From contig OY730197.1 in NCBI GenBank assembly GCA_963422505.1, positions 15,069,579-15,133,578 of the forward strand: a stretch of 64,000 nt of DNA. The letters run 5' to 3'. The stretch's first letter is position 1, and each line of letters starts with the position of its first letter. This document shows, piece by piece, positions 46,301 to 58,656 of the stretch. The translations under genes were made by a program, and so were the position numbers. The DNA comes from Pseudognaphalium luteoalbum. Taxonomy: Eukaryota; Streptophyta; Magnoliopsida; Asterales; Asteraceae. The notes beneath the pieces are model-generated. The model made no database searches, had not been told where the DNA came from, and saw only the letters and a list, made by a program, of their open reading frames with translations.

Positions 46301-46515
46301 ATTTGTGTGTTATTAATTGCTTTTTAAATATGTTCTAAGTAATAAACGGTTAATTTCCTTAACCGATTAACCGAATTAAAAATTCTGTTAATCAAATTTT
46401 TCGGTTTCGGTTTAGGTTCAAAAATATGTCGAACCGGGACTCCGGTTAAACGAGTTCCCGGTTAACTGAGTCCCCAAGTAACGTCCAGGAACACCCCTAG
46501 TTATAGTGTCAGTCT

Positions 46516-46690
46516 AGGGGTGAGCAGAAAAACCAAAAAAGTTGAATCATAACCAAATAACCGATATAAATTGATCGAAAAAATTGAAGGTGGATAATTC
46601 ATAACCAATCGTTAATAATCGAAATACTTCGATTCGATTCGGGTCTTATCTATAAGTTGTAGTAATAAAAATAACTAATAAATTAGTCAA
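46516..46690. mobile_element. hAT-like terminus, partial
   Basis: CTAGGGGTGAGCAGAAAAAC followed by ATAACCGATA/ATCGAAATAC words resembles the neighbouring hAT-like families. The right end was not identified. Confidence 0.4.
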
Positions 46691-46699
46691 AAAAATTAT

Positions 46700-49600
46700 T
46701 ATGTATATTATATTATGTAATACATTATATATAATTAATACAATATCATGTATCAAATATTCTATCAATCAATTTAATATTATAACCCCAATGTAAGTTT
46801 TAATTGTTTGCTTAGTTGGTTGAACCTTTTTGAACCGATCTTTATGATATAATAAAATATATGTTGTTGAAAAAAAAATTAATCTATCAATCAATTTAGA
46901 TGCTCTAGTTTAATCTAAAGTTCATAATCAACTAAAGAAGATCTTCATTCTTCCACCTTGATCGAGTGTGATTTATCTAACAAAATAACCCTCATAATTT
47001 CTAAATGCCTCATCACAGTTTAGATCGTTCGAAAGAAAGTTATAGAATGCTTTCGTAAACCTCATTGCGTTTTCAAGCATAAAAAAAGTAGAGGTCAATA
47101 TTGTATTTACATCCATGTGTATAAGTCTATTCTCTCTATATTCTGCTCTTCACCACATGACTTGAATTTTTGTAGTCTTGCAGGTACTTCTCATATACAT
47201 TCACAAGAGCATGAACTATATTCACAAACAAACGGATATCATTCAATATTATCATTTTGATTAATCAAATCCATTTGAATGATAGTGTGTTTAAAAGAGT
47301 TTATGGTGAGTAGATAAGGTGGGGTAGTAGAGTGTATGGACAGTAGATGAGTGGTGTAATATAGTTAATGTTAGGAGTCTAGGAAATAACGAGGTAATGC
47401 ATTTGGTATTAATAAAACAATTAGATAAATGTACAAGTCATAAAGTCATAAACTCTTTCAATCCAGAGAAGTAGAAATGTAGGAGATATTTGTTAAAAAA
47501 GAAGATGAATAAGATAATGTTTATGGATCCTATAAACATATTAAAAAATAACTACCAAACAACACAACGAAAATAGAAAAATTAAAAGTCCTTTAAAATT
47601 TTTTAGTGCGGGGATATAAAATGTAAAAAAGAGAAGCCAAAAATCGTTAAATTGGGTGTTGACCATTAAATTTAAATTAGTGTTGGTTTGGGGATTTTGA
47701 TTAAAATGTGTGTGGAAGGAAGAGATTTGGGACCAATTACAAATTTCAAAAAGTAGGGATGTAATTTAGCGACGATTTATGGAGTCAATGGCTTAAGTCA
47801 ACGGATTTGATTGACGGGGACAATGATAACATTTATTTGCATGTGAGTTGAGATAGGGTTCTCGGGGTAAAGTACATGGAGGCGAAAAATAAAATTATTT
47901 TATGTAATTAATACCTTATATATTTTAGCTCCACCTCTGGATAGACTATTCTCTGGATAGACTATTCGATATCCGTTGTTAATGTTTCAAAGCTTTTGAT
48001 CTTTAATATTTTAATATTAATATTTAATAAAATATGAAAAGGCAATAACATTCGTTTTAAAATGTCGGAAGTTACCAATGTTTCAATTTGGTATTTCCAT
48101 ATTCCACTACGGTCTATGCCATATACATTTATACTCCAAATTGTATCAAAACCAGAAAAAGAAGCTGTGTTATTCTATAATTGTTCGAAGTTAATTGTCC
48201 AATTTCAAAGATATAGGTAGGTATAAGTAACTAAAGTTCTTGTAGTACTCTTCTTATATGTATGTCATTGAAAAGCGACTAAAACGTAAGCGTAACACAC
48301 TAACACTCTCATTTTAGACAAAAATACGCAGTAACGAATATGTTTTCTTAGATTGCAAGGAATCATTAGAAATATTAGCTTATGAATTTGCCACTAGTTA
48401 GAGCAAAAAAAGTCATAAATCATTCTCAAATCACAATTAACTTTAATACTTAAATTCTGGTGATAATTAAAAATCCAGTAATCATTCACAAATCTCCTGA
48501 CTTGACCAATCGTAGATGTTGGAATCTTTAGTTTGTAAACAAGCCTCCATTTTCTCAATTCATATTCACACGCATGACACACCTCCTTATCGTTCACTAA
48601 GCTTTACCGTTGGTGGTAGTTAAATCACACAATCCTGTCTGGTTCACGTCTTTAATCCAACTACATATGTCAAACCTAGCAACCAACTTAATTTATTATA
48701 TCTTCAATTTTGATAACTGAGGTAAATAGATTCACAATAATTTTATTATCTGAGTAAACTTACTATATGCAAATGGGTGTAGTTTCTAGAGGAGAACCCA
48801 TGTATGATACTATGATAAGAACTTAAGAAGCGATCATCACAAATAAACCATGGATCAGATTTATTTGGGCCAAATGGGCTTAGCCGCCTCTATAGGCTAT
48901 TTGAACATACTTATTGGACCATTCCAAAGAATTCTCCGTCAAAGCCATGGGCCCATGGCAACACAGATCAGTATACACTATACAACTACCTACAGTATTC
49001 TACTATTCTGCATCGCATAACTACATAATTCACTTACACGTGAAAAGAAAAATGATTGGTAGACTTAAATTAATAGTTGTAAATCTAGACCTAAAATTTT
49101 GATTAGTACCAGATGTAAAAAAATCGAGAGGATGAAATCAACCGAGAGAAAAAAATTAGTAATAATGTCTTACTTGTCTCTCTAATTAGTTATAGCATTA
49201 CTCTGGAAATTCACCATAATATTTATCGGTGAATAGATAACTTACAAGTATTAAATGTTTTCCTACTTCCTTATAAAACTCACTTCGCGGACCATGCATG
49301 ATTATATATATGCACATAAGGACCAAAAACTATACTCATTTAATGACATGTATTTTGCGCACAATATGGATATCATATATAGACATATAGTATTACTCCG
49401 TATGTATTTATCAGATTAAAATTGCTACTCCTTAGAGCCTTCTCAACCGTGGTTGAACCACTTCTTAACCATTTCTGCCACATCAGCATTCTACCAACTG
49501 ATTCAAAATTGATTTAAAACTGATTCATCCCTAACAACAGTTTAACCAATTTAAAACCACTTTATTTTCATTTTAATTATTTAATATATAAATATAGATA

Positions 49601-51137
49601 CACTCGCAAGAAAACATGTGAAGCCCACAAAATACAAGTGATTGGAGAGTGATTATAACCAGATATCCGGTTATAACCGGTTGTGAAGTGAAGTGGTTTG
49701 CCAAGTGATTACCATTGGCACCCTCCCCTCTAATCGGTTGGTAATGGATTGGCCAAACCGGTTACCATTGGGATCCCTCTTATAAGATAATAAGGAATCA
49801 TAAGAGGTCATATGAATAGTTGTCTCATGCCAATACTTATGGCTGCCTACACTTGATTAATACGTTAATTCCATGATTAAATGCGAAATGTAACCTACAA
49901 GTTATACCTAACGGCACGCCACATCCGAATATTAAAAACAGTAAAGCCAACTTCGATCTACCCAAAAAGAATACTTATAAGTAGAATCCCGATCAAATTG
50001 TGCAAGTTGGTCATACAAATGGTCCTTTGCATTATTCTCAACTAGCTCTTCTTATGTGCCTTCGATTCTAAGTCCGGTCTGCGTGGTTGGCTGAAGTTGA
50101 TGTTACCTAAAAAGCTTAATGTACATACACTCTCTTATTTTATCAGTTTTAACTGAAAACATATGAGTATCTGAGCACCACACAGAAACCAAATCATCAA
50201 ACAATCACATATTTCTTGAAACAAACATCCATTTACTGTATGATTTATGTAGGTGGCCGATGATCGAGTAGATTTAGAATCTGACAGGGAATGGAAGCAC
50301 TAACAAAAAAGTGAAATGACACATACAAAATCTTGTGGAGTATATATATTCTTCGATCGATTAAGCTACCAATTGCCCACTACCGGTGTGTGTGTATATA
50401 TATATATATATATGCTACCGGCCACAACTCCATTATTATGACTTGGTGCATATCATGCACCTTTATTAATTATAGGCGTTGACTCGTCTTATTATTCTAT
50501 TGCGTTGTGACATCATATTTTCAAAGCAACCATGTCATATATTGGGTATATATATATATATATTGCCAAGGATTAGATGTATTATTATTTTTTACTTGAG
50601 CAAATTAAATGCTGCATGTATCATATATTCATATATGTTGACCAGCTAGCCATTTGTAATCACACGTACCCTTAATTAGATATCATGTATCGACTATGTA
50701 TCATGACGACCAAATCTTCTAAATTTCCACTAGTTTTACGTGATCAGTAATACCGGTCACCACTAAGAGTTAGTTCATTAGTGACTGAAGGTATAGTATC
50801 TGTTCGAAAGCCAATTTTCATTTCGTCAGTATTGGTATGAAAGTTAAGTGGAAAACGCTTATCATGAATGATGAATCGCATGATCATATCAAGGGGCGGA
50901 TCCAAAGGAGCAGTTGCATCGAAAATATACATCTACTATTTTAATTTTTTTTTTATACGGTAGCGATTGTTTTATATGTTTACTAGAAATGTATTCCACA
51001 TACATGCATATATAAACAAGCAAACAACAATATATACCAATTAATAAGTAGGCATGTATGCCCTGCCACTACATATAAAGTCGATTGAAGTTAATCTCCA
51101 TGATTGGGAAGCTATGATATGATCGATGATCATGTGG
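46700..51137. other. Intergenic DNA with simple repeats, no gene seen
   Basis: AT-rich sequence. It holds TA microsatellites at about 50395-50413 and 50547-50563, an AACCGGTT-containing repeat at about 49430-49790, and a one-sided hAT-like end (GGGGCGGATCC) near 50892. A 67-codon minus-strand frame at 48394-48597 has no recognised domain and is not called as a gene. Confidence 0.45.
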
Positions 51138-51142
51138 TTGAT

Positions 51143-52178
51143 TGATGTAGCGATAAAATAACTAACACAAATTAATCCTGTTGATTTAAGGAATAGCCAG
51201 AAATAATTCTTTCAAAACACGTTGATTCAAAAAGAATGTTGTAGAAGGGTAACTTTGATTCACAAAATTGAGAGTGAAATCCAAATCCAAAATCTTTGAT
51301 TCACAATGAAGAAGAAAGCATAAATAACAAGCAGAAATTTAAACGGGCCTTTAAAACATAACGGGCCGAACATAAAACCCAAAACAAAAATCCAAAACGA
51401 ACAGAAAAATCCTAAAATGGCCCATATCTTCCAAACGGAGGCGTTTTTGGGCTTCGAGGGTGAATCTAACTGCCTATGGCTGTTAGCGACTTTGTGGGCC
51501 TCGTTCTAAGTTTCGATTCGCCTACTGATGGGCCTATGGCTGTTAACTGCCTATTGTTTTGTAATTAATATTTCTTTGAAATCAATCATCCTCAACGTTA
51601 ATTATATTAATAGTCCGAAGATGCTAATTACGATGAAGTTTTATGTGATTGCCATTTCATCTCTGTTTATACGGTTCAAAACGCAAAAAGTACTTCAAGT
51701 CGTTATTTATTTAGTTCTTTTGAACGATTATAGTGAGTATATCAAACGATAACTTACTATCTTGAATTTTGATACATATGAAAACGACCAACATTAAACT
51801 TATGGATTAAAATCATAAATTGAGAACTCGCTTTCATTTTTGTTCAAATATAGGTAATGAACTAATTCTATTATCAGTATATATGTAATGTACCGGTTAA
51901 AGTGCTACATATTAGCAATATACTTTATATAATGTGTTCCAAGATAGGTAAATATTTATGAATCATATTGCCTACATCTGACACATTTTTAAATCTAACT
52001 GCCTATGACTGTTAGCGACTTTGTGGGCCTCGTTCTAAGCTTCAATTCGCCTACTGATGGGCCTAAAACGGAGCCATGTAAGTCAAGTTATGGCCATTTT
52101 CGTGCAGCCCATTTTGTTACACAATCTTGGGCTTCCCAAAACTCAAGAGCCCGCTCCTTCACACTTAGGTCTCCATCA
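51143..52178 (-). repeat. 3' LTR of gypsy element with internal 533-bp expansion
   Basis: Twice the length of its partner, because a 73-bp LTR segment is present twice (51463-51535 and 51992-52064) with 456 bp of unrelated DNA between. Confidence 0.88.
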
Positions 52179-53046
52179 TTCCCCTTGCGTAAACAAAATT
52201 CATCCTCGAATGTGCAGCTGGTTCATCTTCAGAAGAATCTCCATGAAAAGGCAACAAATGCTTCACATTAAAAACATCGAAACAACGAATATGACTTGGC
52301 AGCCTCAAACGATAAGCATTAGAATTGATCTTCTCCACAATCTCCACTGGTCCAATCTTTTTGGCTGACAACTTGTTGTAATCACCAACTGAGAAACAAT
52401 CTTTAGTCAACACTGCCCAAACAAAGTCCCCCTCCTCAAACTCAACATGTCCGCGCTTTTGATCCGCATCCTGGTTGTACTTGGCATTGGCTTTGGCCAA
52501 GTTATCACGAACAGCTTGATGGATTCCATGTAACCCTTTAACAAAATCCTGCACTTTTTTTAGAACATTACCAAAAATAGAAAATGACATCAAATCAAGT
52601 GGTCCCCGTGGTTGAGCAGAATAAACCACTTGGAACGGGCTAAATCCAGTATTGCGGTTGACAACATGATTATGAGCAAACTCAGCTTGACATAACTTCT
52701 TATCCCAAGATTTCACATGATCACCAACCAAACATTGCAACAGAATACCAAGAGATCGGTTAACAACTTCAGTCTGTCCATATATTTGAGGATGATAAGC
52801 ACTACTGAAATTAAGCTGAGTGTTTACCATTTTCCACAAGCTATGCCAAATATGACTCAGAAACATAGTGTCTCGATCAGAAACAATAGAAGATGGCAAA
52901 TCATGCAAACGATAGACATCATGAAAGAAAAGTTGTGCCACATTAAGTGCATCTGTTGTCTTTTTGCAAGGAATAAAGTGCGCCATTTTTGAAAAATGAT
53001 CAACAACCACAAAGATTGAATCATTACCCCTTTGAGTATGTGGCAA
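52165..53046 (-). pseudogene. Gypsy integrase, 293-codon open part
   Basis: Contains the integrase core (VVVDHFSKMAHFIP, IVSDRDTMFLSHIW, SSAYHPQIYGQTEVVNRSLG) with the second D and the E visible. A C-terminal GPY/F-like region follows. The frame ends 13 bases inside the 3' LTR. A TAG separates it from the upstream DFV motif. Confidence 0.85.
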
Positions 53047-53076
53047 CCCCTACACAAAATCCATACTAAGATCCAC

Positions 53077-53679
53077 TCATGCCTTCAATTGAACAGGTAA
53101 AGACATGTAGAGTCCAACATTAGTAGCCGTGCCTTTTGATACTTGAAAGACCCGACACCGCTTAACATACCGATTCACCTCCTTCCTCACAGTAGGCCTA
53201 AAATAAGATGATTGCACCAATTGTAAAGTGCGATCTCGACCCACATGCCCTTCTCCATGTAACTTCTTGATGATTTTCAAACGAAGACCGGAATAAGGAA
53301 TACACAACTGATTTCCCCTGAAAAGAAAACCATCATGCACTAGAAAATTGAACCTCTGCCCAGATTGAACAACCTGCATAATAACAGAAAAATAGGGGTC
53401 AACAGAAAGTTGCCCCCGAAGAACATCCAACCCTGGCACACTAACCCTCATAGTCACGAGCAGATTACTCCTTCTGCTCAAAGCATCTGTAACCCGATTT
53501 GTGACTCCTGACTTGTGTTTCACCACAAAAGTAAAGTTTTCTAGAAAAGCCATCCAACGTGCATGCTTATGAGACACTTTATCTTGACTGCGAATGTGCC
53601 TCAAAGAATCATGATCTGTAAACAAAACAAACTCCTTCTGAAATAGATAATGGTGCCAATGCTTCATAGCTTGGACCAC
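53077..53679 (-). pseudogene. Gypsy RNase H end and integrase zinc-binding region
   Basis: RNase H (LFTDHDSLRHI, HARWMAFLENF, RVTDALSRR) is followed by the integrase HHCC region (HGEGHVGRDRTL ... CRVFQVSKG). In the latter, the last conserved Cys of the CxxC pair appears as Phe. Confidence 0.8.
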
Positions 53680-54158
53680 AACATAAAACTCCAGATCATA
53701 AGTACTGTATCGTTGCTTTGGTCCTATTAACTTCTCACTACAATAAGCAACGGGTCGCCCTCCTTGGCTATGAACACCTCCTATCCAACCTTAGATGCAT
53801 CAGTATGAAGCTCAAAAACTTTAAAAAAATCGGACAATACCAGAATAGGTTGTTGTAAGCTTCTCCTTTATTTTCTGAAAAGCCAACCCTGCATCATCAG
53901 TCCACACAAATGTCTTCTCTTTCATGCATTCTGTCACTGGTGCCTGAAATGAGGAATTAAACGCCTATAAAATGAAGCAAGACCATGAAAACTACGCACT
54001 TTAGTGATTGTAGCTGGAGTTCGCCACTACTGTATAGCCTCCACCTTAGACTCATCCACATGGATACCATCACCAGAAACAACATAACCCAAAAACAAGA
54101 CTTTAGGGGTCATTAACACACACTTCTTCACAGCAGCATAGAAACTATCCTTGCGAAG

Positions 54159-55103
54159 TTATGTCAACACCTGTCGCACATGACTTACATGCTCATTAAA
54201 AGAAGCGCTGTAAATAAGAATATCATCAAAGTAAACAACCACAGACTCGTCAATAAAGGGCCTTAATAATTGGTTCATCACATGCATAAATGTACTAGGA
54301 GCGTTTGATAATCCAAAAGGCATCACCAACCATTCATATAATCCTTCACGAGTCTTGAAAGCCGTTTTCCATTCATCCCCAGGCCTAAGAAAAATCTGGT
54401 AATACCCACTTTTCAAATCCAGTTTTGTGAAAACAGTAGCACCACTGATTTGATCAAGCAAGTCATTAAGTCGGGGAATAGGAAACCCGTACCTCACAGT
54501 TATTTTATTGATAGCACGACTGTCAACACACATACACCATGTGCCATCTTTCTTTGGAGTCAATAAAGTAGGAACAACACAAGGGCTCATGCTTTCACGA
54601 ACGTGACCCTTGGAAATCAACTCCTCAACCTATCTCCGTAATTCCTCATGCTCTACTGGACTCATTCTGTAATGTGGCCTGTTTGGTAATTGGGCACCGG
54701 GTTCTAAATCAATGTGATGTTGGATGTCACGCAAAGGTGGCAACCCATCAGGTAACTTATCAGGGAACACATCTGCAAATTCCTCTAGTAAAGGAATCAT
54801 GGTATCATGAATATCAACATGATCATTAGCTACTTCCTTCCCTATCAATACAAACACATCATCCGCCACTTCCAATTCACTTTCAAACTGTGCAAGAGTC
54901 AAAAGAGTACCAGAAGGCTTGGTGACTAATTCCTTTGGCTTATTAGGTACCAAAGTTATTTTCACCCCACCAAACAAGAAACTATAAGTATTTGTCCGTC
55001 CATTGTGAGTTACACTACGATCATACTCCCAAGGCCTACCCAATAATAAATGACAGGCATCCATGAGAACCACATCACACCAAACATCATCCTTATAAGA
55101 CAT
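54159..55103 (-). pseudogene. Gypsy reverse transcriptase region (two frames)
   Basis: Frame 54630-55103 holds the protease-RT linker, ending in PHYRMSPVEHEELRR before a stop. Frame 54159-54620 holds the RT palm with TKLDLKSGYYQI, MPFGLSNAPSTF and the catalytic VVYFDDILIYS. Several stops and shifts between 53680 and 54160 break the connection to RNase H. Confidence 0.85.
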
Positions 55104-55299
55104 ACCAACAAGAAAATAACAAGAGATCGTTTGGATACTGTTACCTCACCACCTTTTTTAAACCATTGCAATTTGTAAGGTTTGGGATGACTTTCTGTTG
55201 TCAAACCCAACTTCTGAACAACCTCTTCAGATATAAATTATCACAACTACCAAAATCAATAACGAATGTGCAAACCTTACCCAAAATAGTGCAGGTGGA

Positions 55300-56351
55300 C
55301 TAAAAGATGTTGTGCTTGAGCCAATCATCACCAACAGCTTTTGGTGTAAAGCAAGAGCACATTACAACCAAACTAGTTCCCACATCACCAGTCACTACCT
55401 CTTCTTCATATTCAGGCTCTTCATCATACACTGGAGCCTCCTCATATTGATCATCATCACCATCACCTTCCCATCCATCGGGTTCAACAAACAAATGTCG
55501 TTTACCTGCTTTCTTACATTCTGCTATTCTGTGACCAGTCTCTCCACAATTGAAACACTTCAAATTACTACGACCGACCCTCGTAGGAGGTGTGCCAGTA
55601 CTGCTACCCCCTGTTCTTGGCTGATTGGGCACAAAACAAGATGCCACATTACCCGTACCTGAACCTCCAACAACTGTGGTAGAAGTAGATGAACCACTCA
55701 CCCGACGATTCTGTTTCTCAAATGTTAGTGCCCGTTGGTATGCCTCGTAAACTGATAATGGATCAAGCATACAACATCCATGACTTGAACCCTCAAACCC
55801 CCAATGTAACGAGAAACTAGTTGTTCCTCTATTTCTTGAATATCATTACGCGCAATCAATTGATAAAATTCAGTTGTATAATCATCAACTAATTTGGGTC
55901 CCTGCTTCAGATTCTGTAACCGTTGGTACATCAACCGTTGGTAATTATGAGGAATAAATGTATCCCGCATGCACTTCTTCATCTTCATCCAAGTCACGAC
56001 CTTTGATTTTCTAAGTCTGGCTCGTGTAAGTTTCAATTGCTGCCACCAGGCAGATGCCCTACCACGTAATCTGGTGGCGATCAATGAAACTCGTTTGTTT
56101 TCAGGAACCTCATTGAATTCGAACACTTCTTCAATAGAAGCTAGCCAATCAATAAACGCCTCTAGATTCAAAGTATCCCCATTAAATTCGAGAATATTAG
56201 TTCTCAACCCAGATTCCCAACGTCTGTTATCATCCCTTTGATTCTGTCTGGGGTGTCTTTTCGGATTCCCTTCGGAAGATGAACCATCATCTCCAGCGAA
56301 CGGGTTTTCTTCAAACTCTTCATCTTCATTTATCGGAGGAGTTTGTCCCAC
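55300..56351 (-). pseudogene. Gypsy gag and nucleocapsid (frameshifted)
   Basis: The frame at 55725-56351 encodes the capsid-like region (RASAWWQQLKLTRARLR, YTTEFYQLIARND). A frameshift leads into 55300-55770, which holds an intact CCHC knuckle (CFNCGETGHRIAEC) and an acidic stretch. Confidence 0.85.
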
Positions 56352-56528
56352 GCCCCTGACGGTTCATCAAACCCGCCATCTGATCCGTCATCTGATCCAT
56401 AAACTGATCAAATCATTCTTCCATTCGGGCCATGATACGTTGCTCTATCTCCTGTCCATAGACTTCATTGAGTGGTCTGTTTTTTCTCGGAGGCATCACG
56501 AACAGGAAATTTTAGACCTGATACCAAC

Positions 56529-57031
56529 TGATGTAGCGATAAAATAACAAACACAAATTAATCCTGTTGATTCAAGGAATAGCCAGGAATAATACTTCCA
56601 AAACATGTTAATTCACAAAGAATGCCGTGGATGGGTAACTTTGATTCACAAAATTGAGAATGAAATCCAAAATCTTGAAATTTAAAAACTGAGTTCATTA
56701 CAATGAAGAAGAAAGCATAAATTTAAATAGACCTTTAAAACATAACGGGCCAAACATAAAACCCAAAACAAAAATCCAAAATGAACAAAAGAAATCCTAA
56801 AATGGCTCATATCTTCCAAACGGAGGCGTTTTAAGCTTCGAGGGTGGATCTAACCACCTATGGCTGTTAGCGATTTGGTGGGCCTCGCTCTAAGCTTCGA
56901 TTCGCCTACTCATGGGCCTAACGGAGCCCTGTAGCTCAAGTTATGGCCATTTTTGTACAACCCGTTTTGTTACACAATCTTGGACCTCCAAAAACTCAAG
57001 AGCCCACTCCTCCACACTTGGGCCTCCATCA
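56529..57031 (-). repeat. 5' LTR of gypsy element, 503 bp
   Basis: Unexpanded partner of 51143-52178. On the minus strand it starts TGATGGAGGCCC and ends CGCTACATCA directly before the primer site. Confidence 0.9.
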
Positions 57032-57559
57032 TTGATGAAGGTTCTTTGTATGAGTGATAGTGTCGTACCCCCAAATTCATTGATCGTGGTTATCAAGTGA
57101 TTGTCAGATGTTTAGCGGAAGCATTAGATCGAGCGTGGGTGCTGACGTCAACATTGGACATTCATGCATATCAGAGCATATGATTACAACAGAACATATA
57201 TATTAAGATGCCATAAGTTATAGTACAGAGTTTACGATTCACTGAATCGTATAAGTATCAAAAGTATTTAAGTTATACAAAAGTAGATTTCTGAAATATT
57301 ACTAAAAACGCTTTAGTTATACTAAAGAAATCCATTTGTTTCAAAAGTGGCATCTTAAGTCTTCATGGGTCACCTAATTTCCAAAAGTGCAGACGATCTT
57401 ACGTGCACAACTAATTCCCTGAAAAATATAGTAAAAGTCAACAACGAGGTTGAGTGAATTCACAGGTTTTACGTTTTCAAATAAAGTTTGGTAAACAATT
57501 ATGTATATACACATGTTTCCATAATAGTTAAATAAGGTTTTACGTGGGATGTTGTCCAA

Positions 57560-58000
57560 ATAAAGTTTAAAGCCAATCGTAGGAAAGTAAGCATCCTATT
57601 AGTTGTAGGAAAGCGAATACCCTAAGTATTGTTTGATTGGGATGTTACCCAAATACGGTTTTATTTGTTTGTAGGAAAGTTCGTATCCTAACTTTAATAT
57701 TTCGTAGGAAAGTAGGTATCCTTATTAAAAGTACGATTTGTAGTAAAAGTAAGTATTCCTATATAAAAAGGTTTGATCCAAGTTGGTAGGATCTGATCCA
57801 AGTCAGTAGGATCCCTACTAAAGCCCATCAGGCAACCAAGTAGTAGGGAGAGTCAGTGTCCCTTGATCCAAGTTGGTAGGATCTGGTCCAAGTTGGTAGG
57901 ACCCATACAAAAGCCAATCAGGCAACCTAAAGTGTAGGGAGAGTAAGTGTCCCTTGATCCAAGTTGGCAGGATCTATACTATAGCCCATCAGGCAACCAC
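57560..58000. repeat. Minisatellite in solo LTR
   Basis: Two sub-arrays. GTAGGAAAGT...ATCCT units run through 57580-57720. An approximately 100-bp higher-order unit, built from GATCCAAGTTGGTAGGATC plus AGCCCATCAGGCAACC and GTAGGGAGAGTCAGTGTCCC, repeats about 2.5 times through 57770-58000. Confidence 0.75.
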
Positions 58001-58586
58001 ACATCAAAACAGTTTATGCGATTCGTATTAGTTTGTAGTATGAAAATGTTATATCATAAACCTAATTTGCATAAACGTTTAACTGTTCAAAAGTACTCTA
58101 GCTACCAGTTAAAACATGATCACAATCATTAATAATCGATAGTTGGGAGTAAACAAGCAAGTTAACAATCATGTAAGCAAAAGTAGTTATGACAATCAGT
58201 AAAGTAGTTGACTATGTTTCTCACCCAAAGTTGAAAGTAGTAAAACAGTTAAAAGTGGGGCTGTGAACTCATCTCGTGAGCTCGATTTGTGAGTGCTAGC
58301 AAAGTTTAAGTCCAAGGAAAGTCTCTAATGTCCTAAACGTACAAGATAAATATATAAGTAGTTGGCTCAATGCTAAAACATGTCACTTGTTCACTCGATG
58401 AAAGATCGTTGGTGTTTGTAGTTTGTACGTTATGTCGGTGATGGTTTCGTAATAATAATTCTGTAGATTATTATTATTATGTTCATATTGTGGTATACTT
58501 TGTAAAAGTATACGTATATAAAGTGTGTGAGTTATATCGCATATATATAGTTATTAGTTATATATAATATATATAGTTTGTTCATC

Positions 58587-58589
<3 letters not shown>

Positions 58590-58652
<63 letters not shown>
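58590..58652. repeat. (TA)n microsatellite
   Basis: About 30 uninterrupted TA dinucleotides. It probably varies in length between individuals. Confidence 0.9.

Positions 58653-58656
<4 letters not shown>

Larger units (their letters stand above)
43148..46499. mobile_element. hAT-like element split by a solo LTR
   Basis: Terminal repeats TAGGGGTGTTC and GAACACCCCTA are flanked by a perfect 8-bp duplication, GTTATAGT (43140-43147 and 46500-46507). The interior outside the nested LTR is about 660 bp and rich in AACCGGTT/CGGTTTCGGTT words. It is non-coding. Confidence 0.85.
51143..57031 (-). mobile_element. Ty3/gypsy retrotransposon, decayed, both LTRs present
   Basis: 5' LTR 56529-57031 and 3' LTR 51143-52178 (minus-strand orientation, TGATGGAG ... 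CTACATCA). A perfect 5-bp duplication TTGAT lies at 51138-51142 and 57032-57036. The primer site TGGTATCAG (tRNA-Met type) is at about 56516-56527 on the minus strand, and the polypurine tract AAGGGGAA is at about 52179-52186. Order gag-protease-RT-RNase H-integrase marks Ty3/gypsy. A GPY/F-like integrase tail (KKIGPVEIVEKINSNAYRL) suggests a chromovirus relative. No chromodomain was recognised. Confidence 0.93.

Noticed and set aside
48394..48597. 67-codon minus-strand ORF with protein-like composition
   Set aside because: No recognised domain, no splice partners and no similarity I can name. Left unannotated.
52005..52368. Plus-strand ORFs of 88 and 103 codons
   Set aside because: They are antisense to the gypsy integrase and LTR.
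57770..58000. CRISPR-like direct repeats
   Set aside because: Units are imperfect, spacers are themselves repeated, and the context is a plant LTR. It is a minisatellite.
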